From assembly GCA_036362985.1 (NCBI GenBank), contig JAYGXS010000004.1, positions 12,513,011 to 12,577,010 of the forward strand: a DNA stretch of 64,000 bases. The letters run 5' to 3'. The number at the start of each line of letters is the position of its first letter. Position 1 is the stretch's first letter. A program made the position numbers and the translations under genes. This DNA is from Ligula intestinalis (Eukaryota; Platyhelminthes; Cestoda; Diphyllobothriidea; Diphyllobothriidae). The notes under the pieces are model-generated. The model ran no database searches and was not told the origin of the DNA. It worked only from the letters and a program-made list of their open reading frames with translations. This document shows positions 22,401 to 34,629 of this stretch, one piece after another.

Positions 22401-25400
22401 CGGATCTGTGTTTAAAATGTTCAATAATGTGCATTATTTCCAGCTGAACACGTCCAGTGAAAATCCTGTCCGACCTACATATGCTTGTGTTCCTCTTACG
22501 AAGGCCGTTTCCCCTTCTCTGAGCCACGTGCCTGTGTCCCCTTCCTCACTTAAACGCTGTCCGACCCTTCCATGTTTACCCCTTTACTCGATTGCACATG
22601 ACTGACTTCTGCCCTCAGCCTCTCGGTTCGGTTCCCTTATTTGTTATCACGTTTTACTACGGTGCTGTCCACTCTCGCCTGACGCCAGAGACAGCCAAAA
22701 CTATAAAAATGACCTGTTACTGACAGTTGGCTAGTAACATATCAATTATCAGTAGCTTTGCGGAACACAGTGGGTTGATCCGACTCGCAAAAGCATTATC
22801 CCAGAATGGGCGCATCCTGAGGAATAGATCGGTGCACAAACAACTAGGATAAATATATGTAGGGGTCTGCAGGTGAAGACCAAAATCAGCCAAACTTTCA
22901 TGTGTTCGGAAAAAGCTATGCCATCAGTCTCTGCAAAAGCTGATCGCGAACCGTTGGCGATGCTCAACGGGATTGCTATATGGACCCTCCTGGTCAAACA
23001 TGAGAGACATTTGGGTGGCAGACTGGTAGAGCATAATGCATAAGAATATTGTGCTCTCTCATGCGCAATCAGGTAACTTCCTGAAAAAAATAATAATCAA
23101 TATCTTGAGACATCGATGCTAGCGTAACGCCTGCAAATGTCCTTCATTCTTTCACGCGAAGAACTACCACTTGCAAAAATGGACTGATTTAAACGTTAAC
23201 TCTTTAACAAACAGCAGGAGTATAATTTTTTATACCTCCCGCCATCAACAGGACACAAGAATAAAGTCGTCTGTTCTACGTGATAAGGTGATATTTAAGT
23301 CAGGTAGCCAACAGCTACGCTAACGGGTAACTCGTCTTTACTGAAGATGGGCGCAGACTGGATGTATTTGACGAGCGTTGCCCGATGACTAGCCTTCGCG
23401 TGAAGTGCGCTGACTTCGTCTCAAATTAGACAGGTCGCACACTCGCTGTATCGCAAGGATCACTTAGGCTATCCGCATCAGGAGCTTTATGATGTTACCA
23501 TTGATCCGGCGCCATAACACACCTGAAGGCGTCGAAAAAGCAGGAAACTCCATACTTGGCTCAACGCAGTTCGTGGAAGCGGTTCTTCGACCTTCGAGTT
23601 TCAGTCTCGGTCGCTGGAGAAGGGAATGGGAAGTATTTTCCCGATTTGTTTTCTCTAATCTTCACGCTGGGAGAGATACAGTCCGTGACATCATCGGAGC
23701 CGCATGGATCAGGCATGAACGCAACCCTAGTATGTACATGTGAGTACAAAGGCATGGTTTCTGGTACTGGGAACACATTTTACTGTGATCGCTTGGCCAT
23801 TTCCGAATAAACTATTAAGTTTATGCCTTTACGGCTCATCAGCCTTGCAAACTGTGTTATTGTGGCCAAAGAAGTGAGTAGGACGCATGTCTGCCTTACC
23901 GGCCCACATTCGAGTTCGTCCCAAATTTCTCTTCGATATTCCTGTCAAGTGTCTAAACTGAAGAAAACCCAAAATCTCTCTTGAAGCAGGTTGGAAGGTC
24001 TGCATACATAGGAAAATCCTTCTGCACTTCTGCCCGTAGAATCTGGAAAGAAGGGGCTGCAGTTTCGAAATTGCCTTACCATGGTTTTTGTGCTCTAAAT
24101 GAATTTTTGAAAAGGCAGGGCTTTACACGTAGGTAAGAAGAAGGCCGTTCAATAGCCGAACCATTTACTTTTCATCTGAGCTTTCAAAATGTTCTTGAGG
24201 TCCATTATCAGCGGCAACGGAACAAGTAGCAGCTACTTAAATATCAGTAACGGAAGTCCGGAGATGGCTGCTTTGCATCTGTTGTAGAAGGTTGGATTCG
24301 TGGCTGCGAAGTTAAACATGTGAACCGCTTCCTAGGTACAATAAGCCATGCATGATATCCGTCACTATCTCGCAAAGCCAGTTTATGTTCGTGTTTTCGA
24401 AATCGAAACGAGGCCTACAAGGACAGCTTAGGCACGGGTAGTGATGCACTACACCCGACTACTCACGGGGGGTTTAAATGGTTCGTGATTTTACTGACCC
24501 TGCTGCGAATGTTAGTTTTAAGACTACAGAGCTCTGTCATTTCTTCACACTTTGACTGCAACTCCCAAAATAGCTTCTATGCCCGTGGTGCAGCGTGTAC
24601 CACATGTGGCGCACATCAAAGTCCAAGTGTTAAACGTCCTTGCAGGCCGGGGCATACTTAGTCCAGAAACAAGGCAAGCCTCGCATTGATTGAAGCCTGG
24701 GTGTCCGATAATGATTGCATAAATCAATATATCGATCTGATACCAGCAGTCACCTCCGGACCGGCAGTATAGAGGTTTAATTGGCTCCCTATTCCATTAA
24801 GAGCTGTTTGTTTTGTAGACGCATTTCCCTCTGACTGTGGACTTCTGTATGAGTTCGAATGCTCAGATGAATATAGAAATACTTCCAGCTATTTAGCAGC
24901 CTTATTCCCCTCTGCTTATAAATGCACCTAGAATGCGATACGCAAAAGCATTGCTCAAGTAAACATTTTCATAGGCCTGCCCTAATGGTAATCACTGCGC
25001 TGCTCCGTCTTAATGGGCAGTCCTTTTGTCCCAAAAATGTATAATCACGTATGTTTTTTCCTTTTAAAAATGATTACTTAGTTAGTTATTTAGTCGCCTT
25101 CAACCAGTACGAATCTGCGTCCTGGTACCAATACCTGGACGTCACGTTCGTTATATTTGAATGGACACGTGTAAACATACTTCCTAAAACTGCTTAAGGA
25201 CATCTTCTACGACATGCAACTCACATAGGGCAGGAGAGGACGCTGAACAACTGCCTATCCTTGACGTCCTCGTCACTAGCAGGGCCAAAATAAGCCTTAG
25301 CAGCAGAGTTTATAATAAGGCGAATAACACAACGTAGGTGCTCAATATCCACAACAGCCACTCAATAGCGGATAAACGCAACACTCTTCCAGAGTGTAAA

Positions 25401-25585
25401 AACGCAGTGAACCCGGGGGATGAGTAAAAGAACTTAGGCATCTTCAGGACCAGCTGGTAGGGGATAGATACCCGAACAGCTTCGTCAGTCGCTGCCTCCA
25501 TACGCATCCACGGGAACACGCGTGAGCCAACAGCACTCTGGCGCCCTCATCCGTAGATAAAGTATATGTCAGGAGCAACAGAACA
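22400..25585. other. Spacer with one possible pseudo-exon
   Basis: Apart from the weak SEPSECS-like stretch at 23552-23740, nothing could be assigned. Remaining open frames overlap each other in several frames and look random. Confidence 0.4.
23552..23740 (+). pseudogene. Possible N-terminal exon relic of SEPSECS
   Basis: A plus-strand frame reads GEGNGKYFPDLF and then GEIQSVTSSEPHGSG. These sit where SEPSECS proteins have GEREGRVFS-type and GDI-AVQPKAAGSS-type motifs. Similarity is partial and needs a frameshift to optimise. Order and strand agree with the stronger SEPSECS pieces 2.1 kb downstream. It could still be chance. Confidence 0.25.
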
Positions 25586-25589
25586 TATC

Positions 25590-25868
25590 GCTTCAGAACT
25601 CGTTGAGGGTATAGCCCATCGTCCGACAGCGTTCTTGGATTATGCAAGTCAAATACCGACTCGATGCATAAGAGCAGTCTGGTATCCTTTATCAAGTACC
25701 ATTTCACGACTATTCTTGCCGTTATACAGGGCAGACCGGGCGACGACTTAGCTCGCACATAATGGAGCACAAACAAGCGGTGCTTAAAGGTGATCGACTG
25801 TTTCAAATTGCTACCTACACCCTGGAAGCAGGCCAAAAATTTAACCTCCCGGCCCCAGCCTCATAAAT
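25590..25868 (+). mobile_element. Penelope-like element, GIY-YIG endonuclease part
   Basis: From 25620, one frame reads MQVKYRLDA, then (after a stop) EQSGILYQVPFHDYSCRY followed by TGQTGRRLSSHIMEHKQA, then DRLFQIATYTLEAGQKFNL. This is the GIY-YIG-type endonuclease tail of Penelope-like retroelements (Y-V-P-C/H-D-C, then Y-TGQTGR-L, then EHK-AV-KGD). An upstream stretch, GIAHRPTAFL, lies in another frame, so a frameshift is present. The match stops at 25868 and resumes at 26808; only about 10 residues of the protein are missing between them. Confidence 0.75.
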
Positions 25869-25883
25869 CGATTAGTAATCATC

Positions 25884-26807
25884 ATGCTCTTTGATTGGTT
25901 TCGTCGGTCGTGCGCCCCGAGTAAAAGCGCTTGTTTCTTGGTTCTCATGGCCCGTGGGATGTCTCTGACGCTCTGTCTACTGGCTCTGAAAAGGCGTCAA
26001 GAACCCGAAGCCAAGAACGCCATCTGGACCCGAAAGGATCATAAGTCCTGCATAAAGTGCACGACCGCTGCAGGTTTTGTCCTCGTTCCTATTGAGCCAT
26101 GTAGGAGCATTCACTGTGATACTAAGGGTTCCAGGAAAGGATATGATATGCTGACCGATGAGCTCGTTACCAACCTGGTCACCCTTAAGGAGGCTACATA
26201 AGGCCCAAAAGCCTGCCTAGGATCAACTTCTCCCTCTGCCTCGTCTTCTTCCGCGACATCGGTCCCCATGAGTGGCGGCGGATCCAACACAGTTGTCTGT
26301 TTTCTTACAAAATCTCTCGTTTCTCGCCCCGGGTCCCTGATTGCTGAACCGCGTTGAACTGTCTGTGTGCTCGGTACGGTATCCAGCATCTTGTGACCAA
26401 CGCCTATGGCGTTGTGGAAAGTCCTCACTTCCTCCATTTCCAGCCGCTTCTCCACACGAACATTTAAATGCCCAGTTGAATTGAATGACACCACCTGACT
26501 ACCACAGCGGACAGCCCGACTTCCTGTACATTCAGAGCAGCGATAAAAATTTGATAATTGCTTGATTTGCAGAGGAATTTATGGAACAGGTGGTGGAATC
26601 TTATCCGGGTCGAGCAAAGCTCTTCTGTCTGCGGGGGCGCGGTTGGCAGCTTTAATGGACAAGCATGAGGCCTGCTATCGGCGGCTGACTGATGGCCTCA
26701 GTGTTGTCGCTAGTACACATGGACTGCGCCTACTGCACACGCCAGTCACTCCGATAACACTGCAGTTCAGCCAAAAGCTCCCACGAGATGGCACGATCCA
26801 GTTATAA
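25884..26807 (+). pseudogene. SEPSECS (Sep-tRNA:Sec-tRNA synthase) pseudogene fragment
   Basis: Several pieces follow the order of the PLP enzyme that makes selenocysteyl-tRNA from phosphoseryl-tRNA. 25884-26099 includes ARGMSLTLCLLALKRR and IWTRKDHKSCIKCTTAAGF. 26139-26190 reads YDMLTDELVTNLVTLK. PRVPD lies in another frame near 26327, and HLVTNAYGV at 26387-26413. EFMEQVVESYPGRA follows an AG acceptor-like site near 26572. 26649-26764 ends RLLHTPVTPITL. Frames change between pieces and stops intervene. The segment with the PLP-binding lysine is not recognisable, and the N and C termini are missing. It is degraded and non-functional. Splice-like boundaries suggest it was copied from genomic DNA rather than mRNA. 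Confidence 0.75.
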
Positions 26808-27130
26808 GACGCAGCGAGGGCACCTAGAGTCTTGAGTATCGGACTCCAACTCCATCAAACGACATGTTATACTGCCCTGTTATCGAGCCCTTCGTTTGTG
26901 TGGCCAGAAAACGCTGTCCAATTTCTGTCTAAAGACGCACGCCAAGATGCCAAGGACACAAGTAGGGGCGTCAAGATAACAAGACGTGGGCGTGGACACA
27001 ACCTATCACGAATACTACCGCCTGACCCCACTTCCAATTTCTTCCTAGTTGGAATGCAGAACACGTAAATTCTTGCTGTACTCTTATTGTCTATGACGAC
27101 AGCCTCTTCCACGAGCCCCAGAACCCAATC
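26808..27130 (+). mobile_element. Penelope-like element, C-terminal tail and 3' region
   Basis: Resumes the element interrupted at 25868. The frame reads HLES, a stop, VSDSNSIKRHVILPCYRALR, the usual end of Penelope-like proteins. About 250 bp of 3' region follow, shared with 29.9, 46.2 and 52.8 kb. A decayed hammerhead-like block (ATGACGACAGCC, near 27096) lies at the expected place. Confidence 0.7.
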
Positions 27131-29860
27131 AAATACACATGCTATGCCAGTGATCAGGCCTTTGTCTTCTTTGGAGTAATTTTATAGTTGGACCAGTCAA
27201 ACTGAGAACAGACAGTTGGTTACTCACGCAGTGTTGTATCAAATTCATGTGTTTTTTTTCACAAATTGAACTGTTTCTAACTAGATTTCGCCTCTTCTGC
27301 CACTTTTCTGTGCTAAAATAGGGTTTCTGCGGATAAGCCCATAGCTGTATAACCTCGGGCGTCCCAACCTAGCCTTGACATGACGCACAGAAATTCCCTT
27401 TTCACTTACCGGATATTCGTGAATATTTAGATATTAACTGCTCTTTGGCGTCCTTTTGCACCACCGTCAGACTTTACAAGTGCATATTGTGGCCGAATAA
27501 TCCTGTAGTCGTTAGCCAAAATGCCTGCATCGTGCGTGACTCAGGTACACAGCCTAGCAACAGCGCGGGCAAACACAACTTGCCTGTTGGCTGACTGTGT
27601 GCCTGCGTGCCACAGTCACCAAATTTCGTAAATTGGCCAAACACACAAGCTGGCGGAGGCACCTGGATGGAATTTGGTCATTCTCGCAAATTCATCTTAT
27701 GTTCTACGAGCTGAAGGCTTTCCCGAGGTACGCAGCTCTGGGGGCCAGCATTTTTATTTCGAAGGATACGAGTACCAATGAGTGCTGAGACGGACCACAG
27801 AAAGAGCTAAAAAGTAATAATACCTTTTACTCTGGATTATATTTTGCAGGCCTGATTAATAAGTGAATCACAAGGAAGACGGACGGAGCTCTGCCCCATG
27901 CAACAATTGTAAATACTAGTGACCGAGTTAATTTTAATGATTGTAAAGCGTTAAGTAAATGTTAACACAGCAAGTGGCTACAGAGTGTTTCATATGCGCT
28001 GTCGAAGTGGAAGTAATTAAGAATACCAGGAACTCAGGATATTATCAGTAGGTTATGTATCTCATTAAAGTTTAACCGGAATACTCCAATATGTTTTCGA
28101 ATAGAACTGATCACCTAAGTGGGACTAAGCAAGACTGATTAGCATGCATCATATCCTCAAGATATTTCTTGCATGCGACGATACGGGCTATTGAATGCGA
28201 TTATTGTAGACCACAGATAAAAATAACGCCCACAAATACGTGACTACTTATGTAGAATGATATCCTCATATGAACATATATGTTATAGAAAACATACAGC
28301 AAACCGACCTTTCTTGGACGCGTTTGGGGACAAATTATGCATCCTTTCAACTTCGTGCGAGAAAGAACGGAAATTTGAGGCTTTAGGTTTATAAAGTGAA
28401 ATCTACATTTAGGTAACACCTTATCTCTTCACTTCTTATAAGGTATCCAACATAGTTCATATGACTTTTCTTGAAATTTTAGTAGCTTTATACGTTAGTT
28501 TCCTAATAACGCAGAAGTATTTTCATTCTTCTGGAGTTTTAAAACCGTAACAGTAATTGCAAAAGCTGATCTGGTTCAAACTTATTCAGCAATTGCAATA
28601 CGCTCAAAAAAGGTTAACACAATCGTTGCTCCAAATGTAACTTTTGAATAAGACGAATTTGTTAGCGACTGAGAATGGCAACTGGCAGCATTTTTCATTT
28701 TTTCTACAAAATATAGTATACCGCATAGGAGGGTCTAAAGTACTGGGAATGCCTTGGGCGTAAACGCTTACTTTTGACCGATTTAGATTTGGTAACGTGT
28801 AAGGTAGTAGGCAGTTTATGGTAGTATACAATTGATTCAAACCGTTTTATACTTATCGCATACGTACAGTCGTTTAGCGAAGATGGCATACAGGTTACTC
28901 TTAAAAGCCAGATCAATGTTCATTTGCTATTTTTACTAGCTCCCGTAGAACAAGGTGCATTAACTTAACAGCAAGGTGCCTGAAAAGGGTTACGTGAACA
29001 CATACCAGTCTGGCTAAATAAAGAGGAAAGAAGATCGAACTCGAGTTCTATTCTCGGACATCTTTTGACACGAATCACTAATCCGCTCCTAACGGAGCCA
29101 CTCAAGGTGTCTACCAGACATTTGCCAAGTTCTCCAGGGGCCTTCGCCAATGGGTGCCAGCAACAGCCGAGGCAATGGCTACACGATTAGCGAATCCAGT
29201 GCTGTGTTGACGGGAGATGCTAATACAGGTACTATAGCTTCCGTGACCAACGCCGACGACAGGCAGCATATCACTCCCCACACTCTGGTGACAGTTGTTC
29301 ACCCCGCGCAAGCGACAGTAATTTGCACTTTACGTACTCGACCCATGACCAAGAGTCACAGCCAATCCTAATTCGCCCCCTACCCTCAGCGCAATGACTG
29401 CTACATACTGACCCTGCCATGCGAGCGGTGAAAATGATAAGGTGTAAGACACTTCCTAACCCTCCTGAACTGTACTATTCTCATTATCCATGTAATCATG
29501 TAGGCCCGATTCATAAATTGCCGAAAAAATGTTTGTCAAGTAAATTTTTATTCTAAGAAAGTTCTCGCGGGATTTCGTCCAGACGCGTTTTCCTCACGAT
29601 TTCTCAAAAATCATTCCATTAATTAAGGAATCTGTGCGCTTTGGATCCGCTGCACAGCGGTGTTAATTTCACATCCCGCGGGTTCTGCCATGAAGATAAA
29701 CTCGCATTCTCCATGAGAGCATGGCATGGTAAGCATAAATCGTCGGATCGCTGTAGCAAATTGAGCAAAATGCATGATCTTTGCAAATTTTCCAGGGGCC
29801 AGTAGTGACCGGCGAATAAGGTTTTTATTCGTCAATTAATGTCGATTTATACGACGAGGA
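27130..29860. other. Spacer, nothing recognised
   Basis: No gene or repeat could be supported. The 29150-29370 open frame (rich in T, A and S) and its opposite-strand partner have no recognisable motifs. Confidence 0.4.
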
Positions 29861-29861
29861 T

Positions 29862-30215
29862 GCCTACTGGAGACCTGGATGGCCTAAACATCAGAGTCTA
29901 ACTCCATCAAAAGGCATATAGATTTACCACCCTGTTATTTGTTCTCCGTTCGCGCGTCAATGAAGCACGGCACAGTTCGCGTCCAGACATGCACGCTGCC
30001 ACGTCAAGTACGCACGCCGAGACGATGTGGGAGACTACGTGAGCCCGAACTTAACCAATCATGAATGCGACTCCCTCCCCCACCCCTTCCCCCTCAGCTG
30101 GAATACAAAACATGTCAATGCTTGCTGTTCTCTCACTTTCTCGGACGATGACCTCTTGTGCGTAGCGGAAAGCTCAGGTTCATTAAAGCGCTGTCTTACT
30201 GGTCGCGTTTTTGTC
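29862..30215 (+). mobile_element. Penelope-like element 3' fragment
   Basis: A frame at 29862-29935 reads TSESNSIKRHIDLPPCYL, the C-terminal signature seen in the 26.8-kb copy. The same 3' region follows. A degenerate hammerhead-like motif lies near 30151-30173 (CGGACGA, then GGAAAGCTC). The element is 5'-truncated. Confidence 0.65.
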
Positions 30216-30219
30216 TTTT

Positions 30220-31320
30220 TTTACAACAAGAACCTGGGACACTTTTATTCGCTTCATTTCGTGAAAGAACCAACGTCTGGGGAGTGTTTCGTTGAAACAA
30301 AAAGGCGCTCTTGCTATATTGTGGTAGCTGGGCCTTCCTTCTGTCTAGCTCTCGGCGAGCAGATTCAATCCTCTACTTAGTGTATTTGAGCTTCCACCTC
30401 CAAGGAGACTTGCAAATAGAAGCTTCTGTAAACACTCCCAAATGTGATGCAGATATGATGACAACAAATGAGTAACCCCAGTGTGTCTTGTCTCTCATGT
30501 AGTCACGAGGCCACGACAGCGCAAACCTACCATAGCATTTCGCATTGGAGAAGGTTTTAGGCCAATATCGTGAGGCCTTGGCTCGTTTGCTTGCTTGTGG
30601 AGTCGCTTGCGTGGCACATCGCAGTCGAGAGCGCGGACGTGTCAAAACAGGTCCAGGAGCGTAGGCGCGTTTGACAGCATGGTAGGCTCGCACGCATCTC
30701 GTAGCGTGGCAAGCTGCTTTCGAGTTAAGTCGCCATTTTTCCCGCACTGAAAAATGCCATTTTAATGGTGGTTGAATTGGTTTTATAACGAGAAGACTCA
30801 GTGTAACGGCGTGAATTTATGTTGAAATTGTACTTGCGGGTGTTTTTTCCTAGCATGCTAGACTTTTACCATTTGCGGCGAATGTCTTTATAACATAAGT
30901 GAGTGGATTGAGTATTTTGGCGCTGGAGGGTGTCTGACATACCTAACTGTGTGCCTTACGAAACCTCTGTAGTGAGGTTTCGTAACTGCTTCCTCTGATG
31001 CTCTCTCTGTTGTGGTAAAAATACACTTCAAATGTGATTTACCGAGCACCTGCTCCGTGCGCTGAGTTAATGTGGTGGCAGAGCCTGGGTTGCTGTGATC
31101 TCTAGTGGAGAACCTTTGCTAAGTGGTAGCGTTACGTGCATTAAAATTGACACGGCGGCCACCAAACAGTTTTTAGCACAAGTGAGATTGATCGACACCA
31201 GCCATCACCCAGTTTAGTGCATTTTTGTCTTTTTTGTTCTTGTTATAGCTGCTGCTACCGCTGATTAAATTAATACGAAGTTATTAGGAGGGTTGGCATA
31301 TTTCTTTTATTTATTTGACT
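30220..31320. other. Spacer, nothing recognised
   Basis: The 124-codon minus-strand frame at 30373-30747 is rich in R and A with no recognisable family. No splice or repeat support. Confidence 0.4.
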
Positions 31321-31327
31321 TAAATGT

Positions 31328-31400
31328 GAAAACCTCGGTGGTTGCGGTGGAATTCAAACTCACGCCAGCAATGCAAGGCTTTATTACGACCAAAGTTTTG
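31328..31400 (-). mobile_element. tRNA-derived SINE, family 2, head only
   Basis: The minus strand carries a GCGTGAGTTTGAATTCC B-box-like stretch and a partial A-box region similar to 10095-10195. It directly abuts the repeat at 31409. Confidence 0.45.
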
Positions 31401-31408
31401 GCTAACAG

Positions 31409-31655
31409 GCAGATCCAAATAAACTCTTTCGAATTTACCGAAGAAATTGTGCATTCTAGGAAAGTTTAATGCTAAACCTGACTACAGTTCAGATAAAAAT
31501 AGTCTGCTTTACTTAATTCATGAAACTTCACGCACTCTTACTTGCAATGAAGTATGTTTCGATGACAAAAGAATGAAACTATTATAACCGAGCGTAAATA
31601 TTCGACAGAGTCAGGTCCCGAAAACCCAGACTAACAATCTACCACTCCGCACCTC
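31409..31655 (-). repeat. Dispersed repeat family Q, copy 1
   Basis: About 90% identical over ~240 bp to the inverted copy at 32945-33194. Both start with a GTGGAGTGGTAGA- or GCGGAGTGGTAGA-type block that may be a decayed A-box, so a SINE origin is possible. Its head end is interrupted by the foldback element at 31656. Confidence 0.7.
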
Positions 31656-31897
31656 TTGGTTGATTGACATAATCAGCTAAATAAAGAGTTATTCCGGCGG
31701 CATTTAGCCCATTTTGCTGTTAGCTGTCTAACTGCCCGCGTCTGTTAATGGTTGGTCTGTAAATTATAAATAGTTTTGCACTTAGTTATGTTACAGACCA
31801 ACCAATAAGAGACGCGGTCAGTTAGACGGCTACCAGCAAAATGGGCTAAATGCTGCCGGAATAACTGTTTATTTAGCTGATTATGTCAATCAACCAA
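31656..31897. mobile_element. Foldback (MITE-like) element
   Basis: Two ~107-bp arms (31656-31763 and 31791-31897) are near-perfect inverted repeats starting TTGGTTGATTGAC. They enclose only 27 bp of AT-rich loop. No coding capacity. It lies inside or at the end of repeat Q. This is the classic layout of a non-autonomous hairpin transposon. Confidence 0.85.
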
Positions 31898-31934
31898 AAT
31901 CAACTTGATCTACTCTAACTTATTGATTAATTTT

Positions 31935-32165
31935 TAAAGGAAACTTAAAAGCAACAAACTCAAAACTGGAATATCCTTGACAACGTTAACAGAGAATGCC
32001 GGGGGAGCCCCGTAATGAGTCTAATCCCTCGCAGCTGTGTCATGCCCTGACAGAATATTTGGAGAATACGTATTTAGGCTTCAACTTCGTATATGTACTG
32101 TCATTATAGTGTGTGCTGGAATCACGGTATGCAGAACTGCCTGCCTGTTGGTAGGATAATAAATG
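31935..32165 (+). repeat. Dispersed repeat family T, copy 1
   Basis: Similar in the same orientation to 34395-34620: an AAACTTAAAAG start, GAGAATGCCGGGG/GAACGCTGGGG, CAGCTGTGTCAT/CATCTGTGTCAT and GCCTGTTGGT blocks. No coding signal. Confidence 0.6.
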
Positions 32166-32169
32166 CTAC

Positions 32170-32940
32170 GTGGTTTATCGCACTGTAGCTAGATGACTGC
32201 GTGCCAAACATGAATATAAGCCAGAGTAGATTCCTTAGCTCATGAAATATCAACCGAACTTATAAAATTTCTTTTCGATTCGAACAAAATACTTAACATA
32301 CATTGTAATAGTAATTATCATATAACCTATTTTTAAGGTATTCCAGTCACATCCGGGTGGCAGTTTTGAACGAGCGTCTTCCTGTCTGCCTACCTGCCCG
32401 CAAAAAAGTAAGATCTGTGCAAAATGACCACTTAAGCAGCATACCTTTTCTCATTCACCTTAACTGCCCTTATAGATTTTAATGTATTTTTTCGAAAGAA
32501 TGAACATAAATTTTATTCTTATACTGGTTTATGGGTAAATTACGCCTTTTTGGAACCTAATTTTTGAGATGAGCGTACCTTTTAGCTTAAAATATTTTCT
32601 GACTATGCATTTTTTACCACATTGCATTTGTCAATTTATTAAAGTTGCCTACACAGCACCTTAGAAATAATGCTTGCTTGATTACATTTTTTTACTTCTG
32701 AGAAGTTTTCCATGTGTACAGTCAAGTGTCAAAACCTTTCATTTACGATTAATATTTCGAGGCCCTTTACAGGCAGCCGGACCTTTCAGTTGTTCGATTT
32801 TTATCCCGTCACTTGACGAACACTCTTGACTGGTAGGTGGCACACTGGTACTCAAAACCCACTGTTCTTGCATAAACAAATCTGCTCAGGTTACTGCCAA
32901 ATAAAATGGGTCAATTTTGCTAGCAAAAACCAGCAGGAGG
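32170..32940. other. AT-rich spacer, nothing recognised
   Basis: No supported feature. Confidence 0.5.
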
Positions 32941-32944
32941 TGTG

Positions 32945-33194
32945 GAGTGGTAGAATGTTAGCCTGGGAAGGGTGCTGAGTTTTCGGGACATGACTCTGTC
33001 GAATATTTACGCTCAGTTATAATAGTTCCATTCTTTTGTCATCGAAACATACTTCATTGCAAGTAAGAGTGCGTGAAGTTTCATGGATTAAGTAAAGCAG
33101 ACTATTTTATATGAACTCTAGTCAGGTTTAGCATTATACTTTCGAAGAATGCACAATTTCTTCGGTAAGTTCGAAAGAGTTTATTTGGATCTGC
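32945..33194 (+). repeat. Dispersed repeat family Q, copy 2
   Basis: Inverted partner of 31409-31655. The 1.3 kb between them carries the foldback element and repeat T. Confidence 0.7.
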
Positions 33195-33199
33195 TCTGC

Positions 33200-34390
33200 A
33201 AAGTTGTGAATGAAGAGTGGAAGGGATAACCCAGCAGCTTCGCGAATAAACGAAGCTTTAATGGTGTTATAATAGTTCAAACAAACGATGCAGCACCACC
33301 ATAAAGCCGTTATTAGGCAGCCTTAAATAAACTCTTTTCTAGGATGAATTTCACACCTGCTAATATGCTTGTTTGAACTTGCTCTATTATGTCGCTCCAG
33401 TTCCCCGACTCCTCCACTGTTGTCTTAAGCATAAAAAAGAGCAGTTGGAACTTAACCTTCTAGTAATAAAGCTGCAGACTTTTTTTGCTTCAAAAGAATC
33501 CTCACAATTGTCATGGTTCAACTATAAAGTAATAAATTTGAACAGTCTTAGCTCCCGACTAATTTAAGTCAGTTGCTCGAGGGGAAATTCCCCCTGCATT
33601 TGTCGCTTTAAGGCACCGGCAACGCATTTTGCAGGCTACTCTCATTTTTACTTTATTGATTTATATCCAATAATCTAACGAAATCAGTTAATGTCTATTG
33701 ATGTGGAAGGCTATGTACCCGGAGGTTATCCACTGGAATTAAAGACACCTTGTTCATGCCAAGACATATATACTCTGGTAGGTGTCTAATTATGTAAACA
33801 GACAGCTTGCATTTTACGGAAAAAACCAGCAAGGGGCCCACAGCTACCAGCAGGAGGGATTAAATGTTTCCGGAAGAACTATCGCAGGGGGTTAAGTGAG
33901 TCTAACCGTGCAACTGCGATCTTAAGACCATGGTTACTTAGTGCAGAAGAGAAGTTTATGAAGGTCAGATTAGTAGGAAGAATGAATCGTGTACACAAGG
34001 AAAGGAGAATAGATGAGAGTAGATTGACTCGGGAGAGCCCGTACGCTCAGCAGATCGACGGGATCTCAAGTCCCTGTTTGAGAGAACTTGGGGGAGAAGG
34101 CAGAGAGAGGGAGAGCTTACATTGGCTAGGTCGGCCTGGAGATTTTGAGCAGAGAGGCAACTTGAGTCGGGCCCGCGTGCAAGTTCCCTTTTCGTCAGCT
34201 CATAGATGCGGGAACTATGATTGGCTGATCGAGACCTCGAGAAACCGCATCGGTAACCCTTTGAGAAAGTGCACTTCGACGCGAGCTAGTCAGCCAGGGA
34301 CGACCCGCTTCAGAACTATCCACCGTTTCTTCCACTCACTGTATCAATAAAAGAAAATTAACCCGATTTTCTCTACTTTAGAGAGTAATG
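33200..34390. other. Spacer, possible LTR fragment
   Basis: 33958-34350 is a 130-codon open frame of low-complexity R/S/E-rich composition. The stretch has a GATTGGCTG (CCAAT-type) site at 34220 and an AATAAAAG signal near 34346. It looks more like a retroelement LTR or promoter region than a gene. Not assigned. Confidence 0.25.
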
Positions 34391-34394
34391 TCTG

Positions 34395-34620
34395 AGGAAG
34401 TTTAAAAGTAACAATTTCTAAACGGCAGTACTCTCCGATGGCAAACAGAGAACGCTGGGGGACCCAGTAGTGAGTTAAAACCCTTGCATCTGTGTCATAC
34501 AGCAGCACAATACCGGCAAAACACTATTTGGGCTTTAAGCTTGCACCTATTCCCTCACTATAATGTGTCCGAGAATCTAGATATAGACAACCGGCTGCCT
34601 GTTGGTCAGATAATGAGATA
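34395..34620 (+). repeat. Dispersed repeat family T, copy 2
   Basis: Direct-orientation partner of 31935-32165. Confidence 0.6.
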
Positions 34621-34629
34621 ACGACTAGG

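Noticed and set aside
23815..23846. Minus-strand hammerhead CTGATGA with GCC/GGC stem
   Set aside because: GAAA is TAAA and no stem I can be formed with the flanks.
30373..30747. 124-codon minus-strand gene
   Set aside because: Composition-driven open frame without any family signature.
33958..34350. 130-codon protein gene
   Set aside because: Low-complexity composition, no motif, and LTR-like promoter and poly(A) signals in the same stretch. A retroelement fragment is more likely.
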